A DNA stretch of 64,000 nt from Alopecurus myosuroides (GCA_028641055.1 CM054063.1:181728756-181792755), one strand, 5' to 3'. Counted from the stretch's first letter, positions 24,361-36,706 are shown. The notes: generated from the letters alone by a model not told the origin. Numbers and translations are program-made.

Positions 24361-25657
24361 GTGAAGAATCTGCCACCTATAGAAGAATTACGTAAGCCAA
24401 TTCCTCATCTACCAACAGTTGAGGTGCACTCTCTCCAATATTTTGATAACAGAGATATTCCCTATTCTAAACCACCTAATCAATGCTTAGATGAATTTGA
24501 TAATTATGTTGTTAAGCAAGACAACTTTAATATGAGGGTACAAAATCACCTAATGGAAAACTCTAGAGCTATTGATAATTTGCATGGTATTGTTGAGAGA
24601 ACCTCTAATGATGTTAAAATGCTTGTTAAACATTTTCATATGGTTCAAACTAAAATTGATCAACTTCCTAAAGTGCAAAAAGATCTGCTAGCTGATGCTT
24701 CTAGAGAAAAACATGTTTGTGAAATAATTACTAGAAGTGGTACTTCTACTCATGATCCCTTGTATCCTGAGGGACATCCTAAAAGAATTGAACAAGATTC
24801 TCAACAACCTAAAAACAATAGTTCTCCTTCTAAGAAAAAGAAGAAGAGACATAAAATTGTTGTAGAATCTCCTGAACCTGTTAAAGATCCTAATAGTATA
24901 TCTATTTCTGATGTTGAAACTGAAAGTGGTAATGATAAAAGTGATGCTTCTCATAAAGAAGAAACTGAAGTTGAACCTGAAAAGCAAACTAAAACTACAA
25001 AGTATACTAAGGAGGATTTCATTGCTAATAAACATGGTAATGGAAGATAACCTTGGGTACAAAAAAGCAATGCCTTTTCCTAATAAGAAACATAAAACAA
25101 AGGAGGAAGAACATTATAATAAATTCTATGAATGGATGAAACCTTTGTTTTTGCAAATTCCTTTGACTGATGCTATTAAGCTGCCTCCTTATTCTAAATA
25201 TATGAAGGATACTATCTCTAACAAAAGGAAAATTCCTAATGAGGAAATTTCCACTATGTTTGCTAATTACTCTTTCAATGGGAAGGTTCCAAAGAAGCTT
25301 GGAGATCCAGGTATTCCTACCATTCCTTGTTCTATTAAAAATAATGATGTTAGAACTGCTTTATGTGATTTGGTAGCAGGAGTTAGTGTTATGCCTTTTT
25401 CTCTCTATAAGAGGCTCTCTCTGGAAAAATTGTTACACACTGATATATATTTGCAAATGGCTGATAAATCTACTGCTAGTCATGTTGGTATATGTGAGAA
25501 TGTTCATGTTCAAGTGACTACTAACTGTTTGATATTAACTGACTTTGTTGTGTTGGAAATGCCTGATGATGATAATATGTCTATTATTCTTAGGAGACCT
25601 TTTCTTAACACTGCAGGGGCTGTTATTGGTTGCAATCAAGAAAAAGTACCTTTTTAA
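24361..25657 (+). pseudogene. Athila-like gag C-terminus and protease-like domain
   Basis: Two overlapping frames (24361-25050 and 24911-25657) form the rest of the polyprotein with one frameshift near 25030. A lysine-rich stretch and an acidic region precede the Athila protease signature near 25360, RTALCDLVAGVSVMPFSLYK. The family form is CDLGAS(I/V)xxMPxS; here the catalytic aspartate at 25367-25369 is kept but glycine is replaced by valine. There is no reverse transcriptase or integrase downstream, so the element depended on another for copying. Confidence 0.75.
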
Positions 25658-26752
25658 TGCTAATGATAAAGAGCACACAGTTTATTTTCCCAAGAATATT
25701 GATAGGAATATGGCCTGAATTCCATTGAAAATATTGAGACCATCAAGATTGGAGACTTCTATTGTCCCATTCCAATGCCACCAAAAGAATATGAAATTAT
25801 TATGATTGGTACTATGTCTATCAAGGTTGAGGTAACATAATTATTTAGTGATAAGCAAAGTTTTGCTTCATATAAAAATTGTTTTGGTAACAAGACTTGA
25901 TCAACCTTGTTAACAAACTGATTTTGAATGAAGACGATAATGTTTTCACTATGTTTTCACCTTCACCATTATGTTTTCACCATGTTCTCACCTTGTTACT
26001 TTAGTATCATTATGATTTCCACCTTCATTAGTTAGGTTTTCATCTTGATTACTGTGTTTGCTCATGTTTTCACCACCCATAATTTTTTTCACCACTTCCA
26101 CCTTTGTTTTCACTGGTTATTTACACATTGGATCGTCTTAGAACCTCCGTAGTTTTGGTTTTGGTTTTGTTTTCCACCTTTCTAAATTTGTTTTCCTGGT
26201 TTTTAATTCTTTATTAAATTTTGGAAATTGCTCGAAAATGAAGTTTCTCTAAAAATTTCAGAAAAATCAAGAGAGGCACCTGGTAGACCCCGGGGGGGCA
26301 CCATGCAGGCACACCATGCCTGGGCGCGTCATGGCCCCTGGTGGCGCCTGCACATGGTGTGGGGCCCCCTGTCCCTCCACTAGCTCTCCTCCCTGCCAAA
26401 CACTCTACTCTCTCCCATAAACTCAAAAATATTCCTGGAAACCGAGATATTGTTGTTCTTCTTTGTGAATTTCTCGATCTCTTTGCTCAGCCCATCATTG
26501 TTGCTGAAATTTGGTGCATTTGTTTTCCGGTATGTGACTCCTCCGATTATCCAGGTAGAATTTTATTTGGTGGAGTATTCTTGAGTATTTTGGTGTTGTA
26601 GGTGACAGGCTGTGTGAGCTAGCATGCTTGATTTGTGTGAAATAATTTAGTTTTGATGCATGTTTAGCCCTCCTACAAGTCTCTATAGTAGTTCCTATCA
26701 TATAGTTTCTTGAAATCAATTTTTGTAATGCTTGTTAAATTTTTTTCAGAAA
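25658..26752 (+). other. Non-coding linker with LTR-like GC hairpin
   Basis: The first part (25658-25830) is decayed coding-like sequence. From about 25938 to 26130 the phrase atgttttcacc recurs imperfectly. At 26220-26420 lies a block resembling the U3 part of the neighbouring LTR families: ttcagaaaaatcaag, a GC-rich inverted repeat (26270-26375) and a following pyrimidine-rich stretch. Confidence 0.5.
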
Positions 26753-27285
26753 TGGAGTACAATGTGTATCAACTTAACCAACATGAGTTGGAATTGCATG
26801 AGGTCATGCTAGTACACCATGAAGAAAGATTATTTACATCAATTTATCCATGCTAGGAATTCATGTATGCTACGGAATTCTGCAGGATTTCCATACTCTT
26901 TGGGCTAATGCAGGATTGGAACGTTTTATTGAGGATGAACCTAACCAACATATTAAACTACCTATGTCTGTGGTGCAGGATTTTCGCTTTAGCTCGTCCT
27001 TTCCTAACCCCATGGTCCATTATAAAATTTATAATAAAGATGTTGACTTACCTTTTGATGATTTTTCTGCAGCTATCAATGTGCCACAATAGGGATCATG
27101 TGGGAATATAAGAGGGCAGCCCAAACCATTGATGGATCTATATGAAGAAATTTGCTGAGGTAGAAGCTTCACAGGAGAGATTGGTAAAATTCGAGACATT
27201 CAACTCCCATCTATTCGATATTTTGCCTATTTCATTGCCAAGTGTCTGCTTGCTAGAAAAACTGCCAACAAGTTATCTATGTATG
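26753..27285 (+). pseudogene. Second ORF of the Athila-like element, unknown function
   Basis: A start MEYNVYQLNQHELELHEV lies at 26753 and is stopped after about 33 codons. Coding-like sequence continues in other frames (26850-27092 contains PMVHYKIYNKDVDLPFDDFS) to about 27285, with at least two frameshifts. Position, after the gag-protease block and before the long 3' untranslated region, is that of the extra ORF of plant Athila elements. I recognise no domain in it. Confidence 0.5.
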
Positions 27286-30200
27286 TTCTAGCTTTTATAT
27301 CAGCTTCTTTGAGGCATGATGGGTCTTATAATTTTGGCGCTTTGATTGCTTTCCGTCTCGCACTTAACAGTGAGAAGGGAGGAATTTGTGGATGTCGTTT
27401 ATTTCATTTCTTTTTGTCTTTATTGTTTTGTTCTTGCTTTCCAAAACACAAAAGACCAAAAATATTTCTGTTGTTTCTCTTTATGTGCTTATTTATTTTA
27501 TTTTGTTGGTTTGCTTTACTTTCTAGTTTCGGTTTAATATTCAAAAATCCAAAAAAAAATTGCTTTATTTGCTTGTTTCCTTCCGTTCTTGTTTTTAATT
27601 CAAAAACCCAAAAATATTTGTTGTTCTTCTTTGATTTTGTAAAGTTTGCTGCATAGTTCAGTAGTACTCCATGACTCCATTGGAGCTTGGTTATCATTCT
27701 ATATCATTCGATCCACACAAGTGAAGAGCAATAATGACGAGTTACAACAATTCACGTTGTGGTGAGAGGCTGGTATGAACTATATTTGTTTTCAATTTTG
27801 TACATATACTCATCCATGTGGACATGCTTAGTTTGTTCGTGTAAGGTGTATGTTATTTAATCGATGCTTAGTAGTTCGTGCTCTCTCATGTTCAGTTCCA
27901 ACGTACTAATATTAGAAAGCATGTCATATAAATATTTGCTTGCATTGTTTTATTCATAGAAGGGTATGACATTGTGGTATCTCTCTCTGAATGTTTCAGT
28001 TGAATGGACTTGGCACATGCTCACGCATGCATAAGACTGAAAACAAAAAGTCAATTAAGCTTCGATGATTTGTTTTTCCTCAGAGTATTTGTATCACTTT
28101 TATGCCACCGTTAGTTTTGTTTTGTCGCAAGCATGATTATGACATTTTTTTCTCTCTTGATTGTCGCTCCCGGTCTATTGCTAGCCTTCACCTGTACTGA
28201 GTATGAGCTCTAGTCGTGCATCCAACTCCCAAATACCAAAGTTTTCCAAATGTGTCCACCATACCTACCTATATGTGGTATTTCACCGCCATTGCAAGTA
28301 AATTTCTCATGTGCTAACTTTAAAACCTTAAAAAATTATTCCTGTTTTGTGCCTCTGTTTTAGCTCATGAGGATGTAAATAGAGAATATTTATCTCACTT
28401 GTTGATTGGACTTTGCACACCTGGACTAGTGGCTTCATACGCTTATCCAAATGATAGAAGAGCTGGCAGCGGGGTGCCCAGACACAAAATTGGTAAGCTT
28501 GGGGATGCCAAGGCATCCCCTTCACCCCCAAGTCTAAGGAGAGGATAATTATTTGAGAAGATGAAGAATGGACAAAATATTAAGGTTGGGGATCCGGATG
28601 GCACCCACCGGGTTCGGGGTCGGGTCAGCGCCCCCCATACCCGCCCCATTTAACTTGTCGGCTCTCATTTCTTACCAACCCCACGACCCTGCCGGGTTCG
28701 GGGCCCCAACGGGTACCCATTTAAGGAGAAACACCGACACATATGGGGAATAAAAATATGGAATATTGGGATGAGGCTGGTGGGAATAGACACGTGTGTA
28801 TGTGTGTTGTCTCCGGGACTCTAGATTCCAACGCGTCCATGTGATGTGTGAGCTTTGTGGTCCATAGCTCGTGGACGTGTGGTTAGGCATAGGATTATTA
28901 GGGATATGATTAGCACTACGGGTTTGCCACCCCCATACCCTCCCCATTAGACCTGGCGGGTCGAACATTTTACCAAATTCTCCCCATTTAATGCGGGTAC
29001 CCGTCGGGTTTGCGGGTTTTGGGCCCCCATTTCCATCCGTACTTGGGGATGCCCATGTTACCCCCAAGAAATATCCAAGAGGTACAAGCGTCAAATCTTG
29101 AGGATGCCCAAGGCATCCCCTTCTTCATTAACAATATTATCCGGTTATATTTCAATACACTATTTTTATTTCATCACATACTATGTGATATTCTTGGAGC
29201 GTCATTTTATTTTGATTTCAGTTTTGTTTTGTTTTGCTTTTCATAGCTATGATTGATACTATCATTCTATTTTGGGAGAGAGACACGCTCCGCTTTTTCA
29301 TAAAACACTCTAGTTTTCACTCTTATTGCTTTGTGAGTGTTCAAATTTTGCTACTGTTGTTTTTAGATTTTGTTTTCCTTGGTTATTTTGTTCATAGCTT
29401 TTTATTTTGATTAATTTAGATATGATTAGCTCTCTGGTCATTAATGAATATTTGTTAAGAGAGTTGTTTCACATAAGTTGATTGGTGTTTGTTGCGAGAA
29501 AAATATTTCATGCCTATAGTGCTGCAAAGGAAGCTTGTTTAGGATGTGGCTAGGATTTCACATGTCATGTTAGATGTTATTTTAATTATGTTCTTAGTAA
29601 TTTATGATGCATCATGGCTATTATTAAATAACTGGAAGTGTTTAATGTGCTAAATTAAATCATGTGTTGTTCTTGATCATAATGAAGCACGTTGGTGTAG
29701 TATTCTGCTTTGAAGACTTATTTGGATTGACTTGGCACATGCTCACACCATGTTATGACTATAAACAAAGTCACGTTTAGCCTTGATGATCACATTTTTC
29801 TAGACTCGTAATATCACTTCATTCTTTGATCAATGATGTTTTTTCACTATGCATGATTATGGTTGTTATTGTTCTCTTAGTTGGTCGCTCACAGTCTCTT
29901 GTTAGCCTTCACCTGTACATAGTATGAGCTCTACTCGTGCATAAAAGTCCCTTAAACCAAAGTAATTCCAATGTGTCCACCATATTTACCCATGCATGGT
30001 ATTTTATAGGCATTCCAAGTAAATTGCTCGTTTGCTACCTTTATATCTTTCAAAATTATTAAACCTTGTTTTGTGTTCTTGTTTTAGCTCATGAGAAGTA
30101 TTAAATGATTTATTATTTCTTCATGTTGGATAGCTTCACCTATTGACTTGCATGCATAATGTGCTTGTCCCTGATACTGCAAAAAGAGCCGGCAAACAGG

Positions 30201-30975
30201 TGCCCAGCCCACAATAGATAAAATACAACAATAACAATTAATCTCCTCACACTTTGTTCCTGAGAAATCAGTTCAAACATAGCCTGTGTAAATAAAGGAT
30301 AAGAGGAATGTTATCCCTCAATTAGAGTCGTTCTTAGAATCCATTTTACATGAAAGATAATAAAACATTTATTAGCATTTGTTGACATAGACATACACCT
30401 GTCTCAAAATTATATTTTCAATAGGCATTGTTCTATAAAATAAAAAAGCTCTCGCACACGAGTGACGCCTAATTCCCTCTGCGAAGGGCTTTTCATTTAG
30501 ATGAGTCTGCACCTTCTTACTTTATGCACCAATTAGGAGAGCATAGTTGTCATTCTCCGTATAATGTGCATAGTCCTAAAATTTATTATTGATTGGAATA
30601 TGATTATGGTATTGCTTGTCTAAAATTATTTGTATCTAGTCATCACTTGAACTTTGAAGGTGTCCTAGCATTTATGTTTTGCTATTCCACGAATGACAAG
30701 TGGGATGCCACTTTATCATGTTTTTCATTATGATCAAACAAACGCATCACTTTCAATGCATTATTGCTCATTGTCAATTATTTGTGCTACCTTTCATGTG
30801 CAACATAGTTGTGAAATTTTCATTGTTCAAATAACATGTATCATGCCTTTATTAAAGTGTTTTGATTTCAGCTTACAATGCTTTTACAAAATTATTGTTA
30901 AAGTTTGTGTTGGATGTTTGTCACCTCAAAAATTATCTTTGTTATCACTTACCCATTCGAGGACGAGCAGGAGGT
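27286..30975 (+). mobile_element. Long 3' internal region of the Athila-like element
   Basis: Mostly AT-rich, non-coding, with recurring phrases acttggcacatgctcac, tatgagctctactcgtgcat and gcttggggatgcc. Two diverged copies of one segment, about 27990-28510 and 29710-30215, are present. Equivalent sequence lies at 51260-53480 (+) and 61887-64000 (-). The region closes with the phrase cgaggacgagcaggaggtaagc. A MITE is inserted at 28593-29041. Confidence 0.7.
28593..29041. mobile_element. hAT-like MITE, 449 bp
   Basis: Ends are tccggatgg and, in reverse, tacggatgg, giving a 7-of-9 terminal inverted repeat. The flanks gttgggga (28585-28592) and cttgggga (29042-29049) are a near-perfect 8-bp duplication, the hAT length. 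The interior is rich in gggtaccc and cccattt phrases near both ends. Neighbouring Athila-like sequence continues across the insertion. No transposase is encoded. Confidence 0.6.
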
Positions 30976-30989
30976 AAGCTTGGGGATGC
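30976..30989 (+). promoter_or_regulatory. Polypurine tract before the type B LTR
   Basis: Sequence aagcttggggatgc abuts the LTR start TGATACGTCCC. It is the site where plus-strand DNA synthesis starts. The same tract precedes the LTR at 53484. Confidence 0.75.
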
Positions 30990-32558
30990 TGATACGTCCC
31001 AAACGTATCTATAACTTTTTCATGATCCATGCTTGTTTTCTACATGTTTTCCCTATGTTTTTTATCATTTATTGGACTAACCTATTAATCCACTGCCCAG
31101 TGCCAGTTTGTGTTTATTCTTTCCGTGTATTGCAGAAAATATCAAAAAATGGAAGTGCTCAAACTGAGCTGAAAATTTACGAGGATTTTTATTCACCGGA
31201 AGACTCCGGGAGCCAGAAGGGCATGAGAGATGGGGCCCAAGGACACTAAATGGGTTCTAGGTGCGTCCTACCCCCACCCGCGCCTAGGGGTCATCCCGTG
31301 GCCCCGGGGCACCGCCTTGCGTCGCCTCTTCGCCCATAAATCACCCCTTGGCCTAAAACAAAAGCATATCGAAGGATTTTTCCGGAAACGCATCTGAGTT
31401 ACACCGCCATCCGAAGCCCTAATTCGGGGGGGGGGGGACAGAAGTCTCTATTCTGGCACTCTTCCGGGACTGGGAAGTGACCCCAGAGCCATCTTCATCG
31501 ACGTTACTGCATCCCATGATGTTGCGGGAGTGGTCCCTCCGCGGGGCCGAGTTCTCATGCTAGTAAATATGGGCTTATCTCTCTTTCCCATGAAGTGATC
31601 TTGATTGTTATTGTGAGCTATGTTATTATAATTGAATTCTATGATGTTTCCTCTTTGTTATATAATGGATATGATGTCTCAATTGGTTTTATCTAGTATA
31701 ATCTTTCGGAGTCACCTTTTTCCCACGGTGCCACGGTGACAGAGCGGGTGTCGTGTGTGACTCTATGGATCATGGATTAGAGGGATACTTATAATGAACT
31801 TGTTCTTATTTTGTTGGATTAAATTATGGATTCATGAGGTTTCTCGATGCTTGTGTTTAGTATAATCTCTATAGTGCCAAGGTGGCAGTGCGGGTGTTGT
31901 GGATGTATTAGAAAGAGACTATTCAAGAGATATGTTGTGGTGTTTGTTAGTACTATCTTTGGGTGGTCAAAGTGACAAAGTTGGGGTGTTCATATATGTA
32001 GAACGTGAACTTTAAGGTGTGCTTGTGTATCCCTACGCGATTCACAACCTATTTAACCCATTATAAACGATTTCCCAGTAAACGTCCATCATGCATAGTT
32101 TTAGAGTAAATATCATGTGTTTAATTATGTTAATATTGTTGAGAGTTACCACTAGTGAGAGTATGATCCCTATGAGTTGTTTCCTACCATTGATACACCA
32201 TTTACTTTCAATTTTGCTACATGTTACATTGGTGCCATTATTATTTCAGATCACACATATCACTGGTTCACTTCATATTACACCACCTTCATTGTCTCTT
32301 CGCCGAAACGAGTGCATCCATACAATTACATTGTATTAGGTGTGTTGAGAACGCAAGGGAATCATCCCGTCAACGTCTTATTTTATTTCACCATTTGTTA
32401 CTAATATATTTTGTTAAGTGCTTCTCAGGTGTGGCTGAATTGACAATTTGGCTGCTAAATCTTATAGGTATTGTTTGACTCCCCTTGTGTTGAATCAATT
32501 ATTTGAGTTACACTTACCATCGAAGACTGTTACGGCCCCCTACACTTGTGGGTTATCA
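30990..32558 (+). mobile_element. Type B LTR, 1569 bp
   Basis: Runs from TGATACGTCCCAAACG to gggttatca. It follows a proper polypurine tract, so it is a 3' LTR. Its body does not align with the type A LTR at 16259-19267, although the last ~130 bp are similar (cttgtgttgaatcaatt...cgaagactgtt). It contains a G13 run near 31427 and an approximate repeat of the phrase ggtg(a/g)cagagcgggtgt. Confidence 0.75.
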
Positions 32559-33640
32559 TTGGGCGGCTTAGTTGAGTGATGCAGCACACCCCATTCCACC
32601 AAACACAACACCCAATGGACCCATGACAGATATCACGAGCAAAGGCGATGCATGATAAGGTGAACTCAATCCTCTCTCTCTATGAATTCGATGACTTGGT
32701 GAATGGTGCGCTACCTCATGGAACCACCCTATGCGTTCTCAGGTTTGATCCCACCATGGAACCCCAAGACGATTCCCAAGATGCTCAAGAATGTGCCCAA
32801 GAAGCTATGGAAGAAGTCCGAGAAGGAGACATCAAAGAAGAACAAGAGAAGAAGGAGGGTTGAGAAGCGCAGTAAACCTAGCCTCATACCCCGGCCAGGC
32901 CGGCCTCCAGGCCGGAACCCCTCCAGAGGCAGCCGGCCTCCACCCTGGCCTCGGGCAGGGCTCCCTGTGCCTCAGCCAGGTGGGAAACTGAAGCGGCCGG
33001 CCTCCATCCCGGCCCCAGGCCGGCTCCCCAACGTCGCCAGGCCGGACTCCCTGCGCCCACTCAGGCCTCACTGCCCGGCCAGGCCGGCCTCCCAGACCGG
33101 CTGCCATGAAGCTGCGCAATTTGGGAGTTCTCTCCTCCTTTTCCACCCCACCTACCCCCTTTGGCTATAAAAGGAGACCCCATGGACCAGATCTAGGTTA
33201 GGATTAATATTAGATGAATTGAGTTTTGCTCTTTTACCCTCTTGTGAGGCTACTTTTATGATTTGTATCTAGGACCGTATCAAGGCTACTCCTATGATGT
33301 CTATCTAGGATCATATCAAGGCTACATCGAGTTACATATCCTTTCCCCTTCGGATTCAGCTAGGAACTTTCCAATCTCCTCTACTAACCCTTAAGGTTCT
33401 ATTGGCGTGGTGGACCAGCCGCGGGTGTTGAATCGGTTTTCGATAAGGTGAGTTCGGTTGGATTGATCGTTTCGTAGGAGGCCGTTGTGGCTTAGTTGAC
33501 GGGAGATCGAGTCTTCCAGTTCTGCTAGTTATCTTCCCTCCTCGATCCCCCATTTGTGTTCTTCGTGTTCTTCGTCATGTTCTTGAGTTCTTGGTCAATT
33601 CGTGAAGATCAGGCCACCCAAGAGGTTAACCCCTCCATCA
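32559..33640 (+). mobile_element. 5' LTR of a Gypsy element (left edge uncertain)
   Basis: The right edge is clear: ...ccctccatca followed by a tRNA-Met-type primer site. A TATA box ctataaaagg is at 33165-33174, preceded by a GC-rich block (32890-33115) packed with ggccggcctcc. No matching 3' LTR exists in the window, so the left edge and target-site duplication cannot be fixed; 32559 is simply where the type B LTR stops. A lysine-rich coding-like piece at 32703-32880 is unexplained. Confidence 0.55.
33165..33174 (+). promoter_or_regulatory. TATA box in Gypsy 5' LTR
   Basis: ctataaaagg lies about 475 bp upstream of the LTR end, the place expected for the U3 promoter, and directly after a GC-rich block. 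Confidence 0.6.
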
Positions 33641-33642
33641 TA

Positions 33643-33655
33643 TGGTATCAGCAGC
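33643..33655 (+). promoter_or_regulatory. Primer-binding site, initiator tRNA-Met type
   Basis: tggtatcagcagc, two bases after the LTR end, matches the plant retrotransposon consensus TGGTATCAGAGC, complementary to the 3' end of initiator tRNA-Met. Confidence 0.75.
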
Positions 33656-34516
33656 TAGATTGACACAAATTCAACCCCCATAATCCCCCTTTCCACCAAA
33701 AAAAATTCTTCCCCAACCCTAAATTCAAAAATTTCACCAAAAATAGCCAAAAAGGATTTCGATCGATCTATTGTTTTGTTAAGTTTTCCGTGGATTTGAT
33801 CCATGGATTTGTTGCTTAATACCATTCCCCACCTTTCTATTCGGCCACTTTTCTTGAATTTGTCCACAAATTTTCTTGGATTTCAAGGAATTTCGAAATT
33901 GGGCAAAAATCCCAGAAAATCCTGCTCTTCGATTCTTGGAAAGGTTTTTAAAGTTTTTTCTTTGTCGTTGTTGGTCCGATTTGAGTGATTCAAGTTTCCA
34001 CGCGAATCCCACAACATCATCTACGCAACTACATCAACGGATCGACACGACATCGACAACCCCTCGGCCGCAAGTCCGTGATCATCCATCAAATAGGTAT
34101 AACTTGCTTCCGCTTGAACTAACCCATTGTTTGTGTACCTTGCCCATTCGGACTAGCTCTTTTATATTGCTTGGAATTGCACTAGTGGCACCGAGAGTGC
34201 GTGTTTTGCACTTGTGAGAGCGTAGTTCGATTAGGCTTGGCATTTGAATCCCCATAGCAAAAAGTGAAAAGAAAAAATAAAAAAATGAGAAAAGAAGAAA
34301 AAGATCGATGCCAAGTGCCATCCCTTGTAGGAACGTGTAGCTTCGCGTTGCAAAAGAGAAGAGAGTGACGGGTTTCCACGGTGCAAATCTTGTTGCCTCT
34401 TATAGTTTGTAATTTGAGATAGCGTCCTCCTTGTGTTGGTTTTTCATTGAGCTTAGTCTTCGTTAGGAACATTTCGTCTCCGCTCGTCCTTTGGCCGCAC
34501 TAACCCCATTAATCAC

Positions 34517-34595
<79 letters not shown>

Positions 34596-34898
34596 CCATT
34601 TTTGTTTCCTCCACTAGGATTTGTTTCTTTTGCTAACATTTCATTGTGGTTCATTTCTACGTTTTACAACAAACATTTCTTCGGATTTGTTGATTTTCTT
34701 TGCTACTTTCCTCACCCATTTTGAACTCCACATAAAGTGTGTGTGTTGTTGTTTGCGATTTTCTTTCGATATTTTTGAACTTGCCTTTGACATACCACCC
34801 TACACCTAGGCTCGTCCACTAGCCTCAATACGACCAAAAAAGGTAATGTTGGGTAAGTGAGACATTTATTCTTCATATCACACTCGTGTGCTTGTGAG
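33656..34898 (+). other. Gypsy 5' leader
   Basis: About 1.2 kb of non-coding leader between primer site and gag. No ORF of note. It contains the (TG)n tract at 34518-34594. Confidence 0.6.
34518..34594 (+). repeat. (TG)n microsatellite, about 38 units
   Basis: An uninterrupted 77-bp TG tract inside the leader of the Gypsy element. Confidence 0.97.
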
Positions 34899-36706
34899 AT
34901 GGCTAGGGAAGGAGTGTTCACAAGTCTGAGCTTGGAAGATGAAGGAAACCCATTATCCAACGGCAACTCCACAACTACGTCACCCACAACGACCATTTCC
35001 ATCTTGTCCAAGACGGATTGGAGCGCTATGAACGTCGACTCCAAGCACAAGAGGCTCGTTTGAATAATCAAATGGCGCGTATAAATATCAACTTGGCCAA
35101 CCTTGTCAACCACCATGGATCATCATCGTCCTCAAGGTCGAGACGTTCAATACAACAACCTCAAGCTCATCACCAAGCTCGTCTCCATGATCATCAACCC
35201 CACATGGAAGGTGGTGGACAACCGCAACAACCACCACCTACTCCACAAGCTCCTCGACGAAATTGGTATGAAGATAGCTCGCCATCACCACCTCCTCGAT
35301 ATCGACAACGCCGTGGTGACCCTCTACAAAATAACCCTCTATGACCGAATCCCTGACAACATCATCATCAACCTCCGAAAGGACCCGCTAATGACTATGG
35401 TAACAATGACTTCATGGATGGTGCTCGCCCACATCGAAGGCCACCAAGGCACAATGCACGTCACCACCACAATGACCGACAAGAGAAAGAACTTCCTCAA
35501 CACCACCGCAATGAACAAGAGAGTCCTCGACAACACAACCATGACAATGATGATAGTGAACACCGCGAAGAACGACTACGCCGTCATCACCAACTCCATC
35601 CCAATGACCATCAGCGTCATCCTCCTCATGACCACCACCAACGCCAAGCCAATGAGGATAACCCACATGATCTTTCATCTACTATCTATGATGAATACCC
35701 ACATGAGTGACCCCATCATCAATATGAAGAAAACAATATGAGTGCCCTTTGCTTCAACGTCCTCAAGTTCAGTGGTGAGAATGATCCCGAAGAATATCTC
35801 TCTTGGGCTCTAAAAGTGGACAAGATCTTCGGCATCCACAACTTTAGTGACAAGAAGATGGTTGTTATGGCTTCTTTGGAGTTTGAAGGCTATGCACTCT
35901 TATGGTGGGACCATCTCCAACCGGAAAGAGTCAAGAACCGGATGTCTCCCATCGACACTTGGAATGAGATAAAGCAATTCATGAATGCTCGCTTTGTTCC
36001 TCCACACTACAAGCGTGACCTCTTCAAAAAACTACAAGAGCTTAGACAAGGATTGAAATTGGTTGATGAGTACTACAAGGAGATGGAGGCCTCTTTGATA
36101 AGAGCTCATGTGATGGAATCTCAAGAACAAAAAATGTCCCGCTTCCTCAATGGCCTTAAGTACCCCATAAGGAAGATTGTAGAGTATCAATCCTATGACA
36201 ACATCGTTGCATTTGTTCATCAAGCTCTCAAGGTCGATCGTCAAAATGCGGAAGACCTCAAGTACAATAAGAAAAAGTCTTACTTTGCATCAAGGCCTTC
36301 TTCTTTGTCTCCAATGACACAAGCAACAACACTTACCAACTCCAAGATCACCTCTATAAATTCCAATGCTCCCAACAAAACGTCGCAACCGTTCAAGAAA
36401 CAAGTGTCTCCAACCACCGCCTCTAATGTTCCTCAAGTCAAATTGAGCACAATCACTTGCTTCAAATGTGGTGGAAGTGGACACAAGTCTTTCGAGTGTT
36501 CCAACAAGATGATCAATATTGCCAACCAAGATGGTGAACGTGACTCAATGAGTGAAGGAGAATACTATGCCTTGCACCAAGTTTCTCTTAATTCCTTGGA
36601 CGTAAAAAACGATCAAGAAGAGAGTCTCTATTGCGATGAAGACAAGAATCCATCGCTAGTTCTGACACGAGTTCTTACCACCTCTCCTCAAGATGAACAT
36701 GAATAA
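34899..36706 (+). pseudogene. Gypsy gag polyprotein
   Basis: Capsid/nucleocapsid protein. The probable start is MAREGVFTSL at 34899; a frameshift near 35000 joins the main frame, which then stays constant. An extremely histidine/asparagine-rich linker (35414-35710) precedes the retrotransposon gag domain (FSGENDPEEYLSWALKVDKIF at about 35765, ending near 36250), and a CCHC zinc knuckle CFKCGGSGHKSFEC lies at 36458-36499. In-frame stops sit at 35342, 35708 and 36704. The domain order and primer type suggest a chromovirus-related (Del/Tekay or Reina-like) lineage, not proven because the integrase is missing. Confidence 0.85.

Noticed and set aside
34491..34724. ORF of alternating Cys-Val (and His-Thr on the other strand)
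   Set aside because: It is the translation of the TG microsatellite.
35103..35741. 212-codon frame inside gag
   Set aside because: It is out of frame with the gag domain and zinc knuckle; it arises because the histidine-rich gag linker is low complexity and open in several frames.
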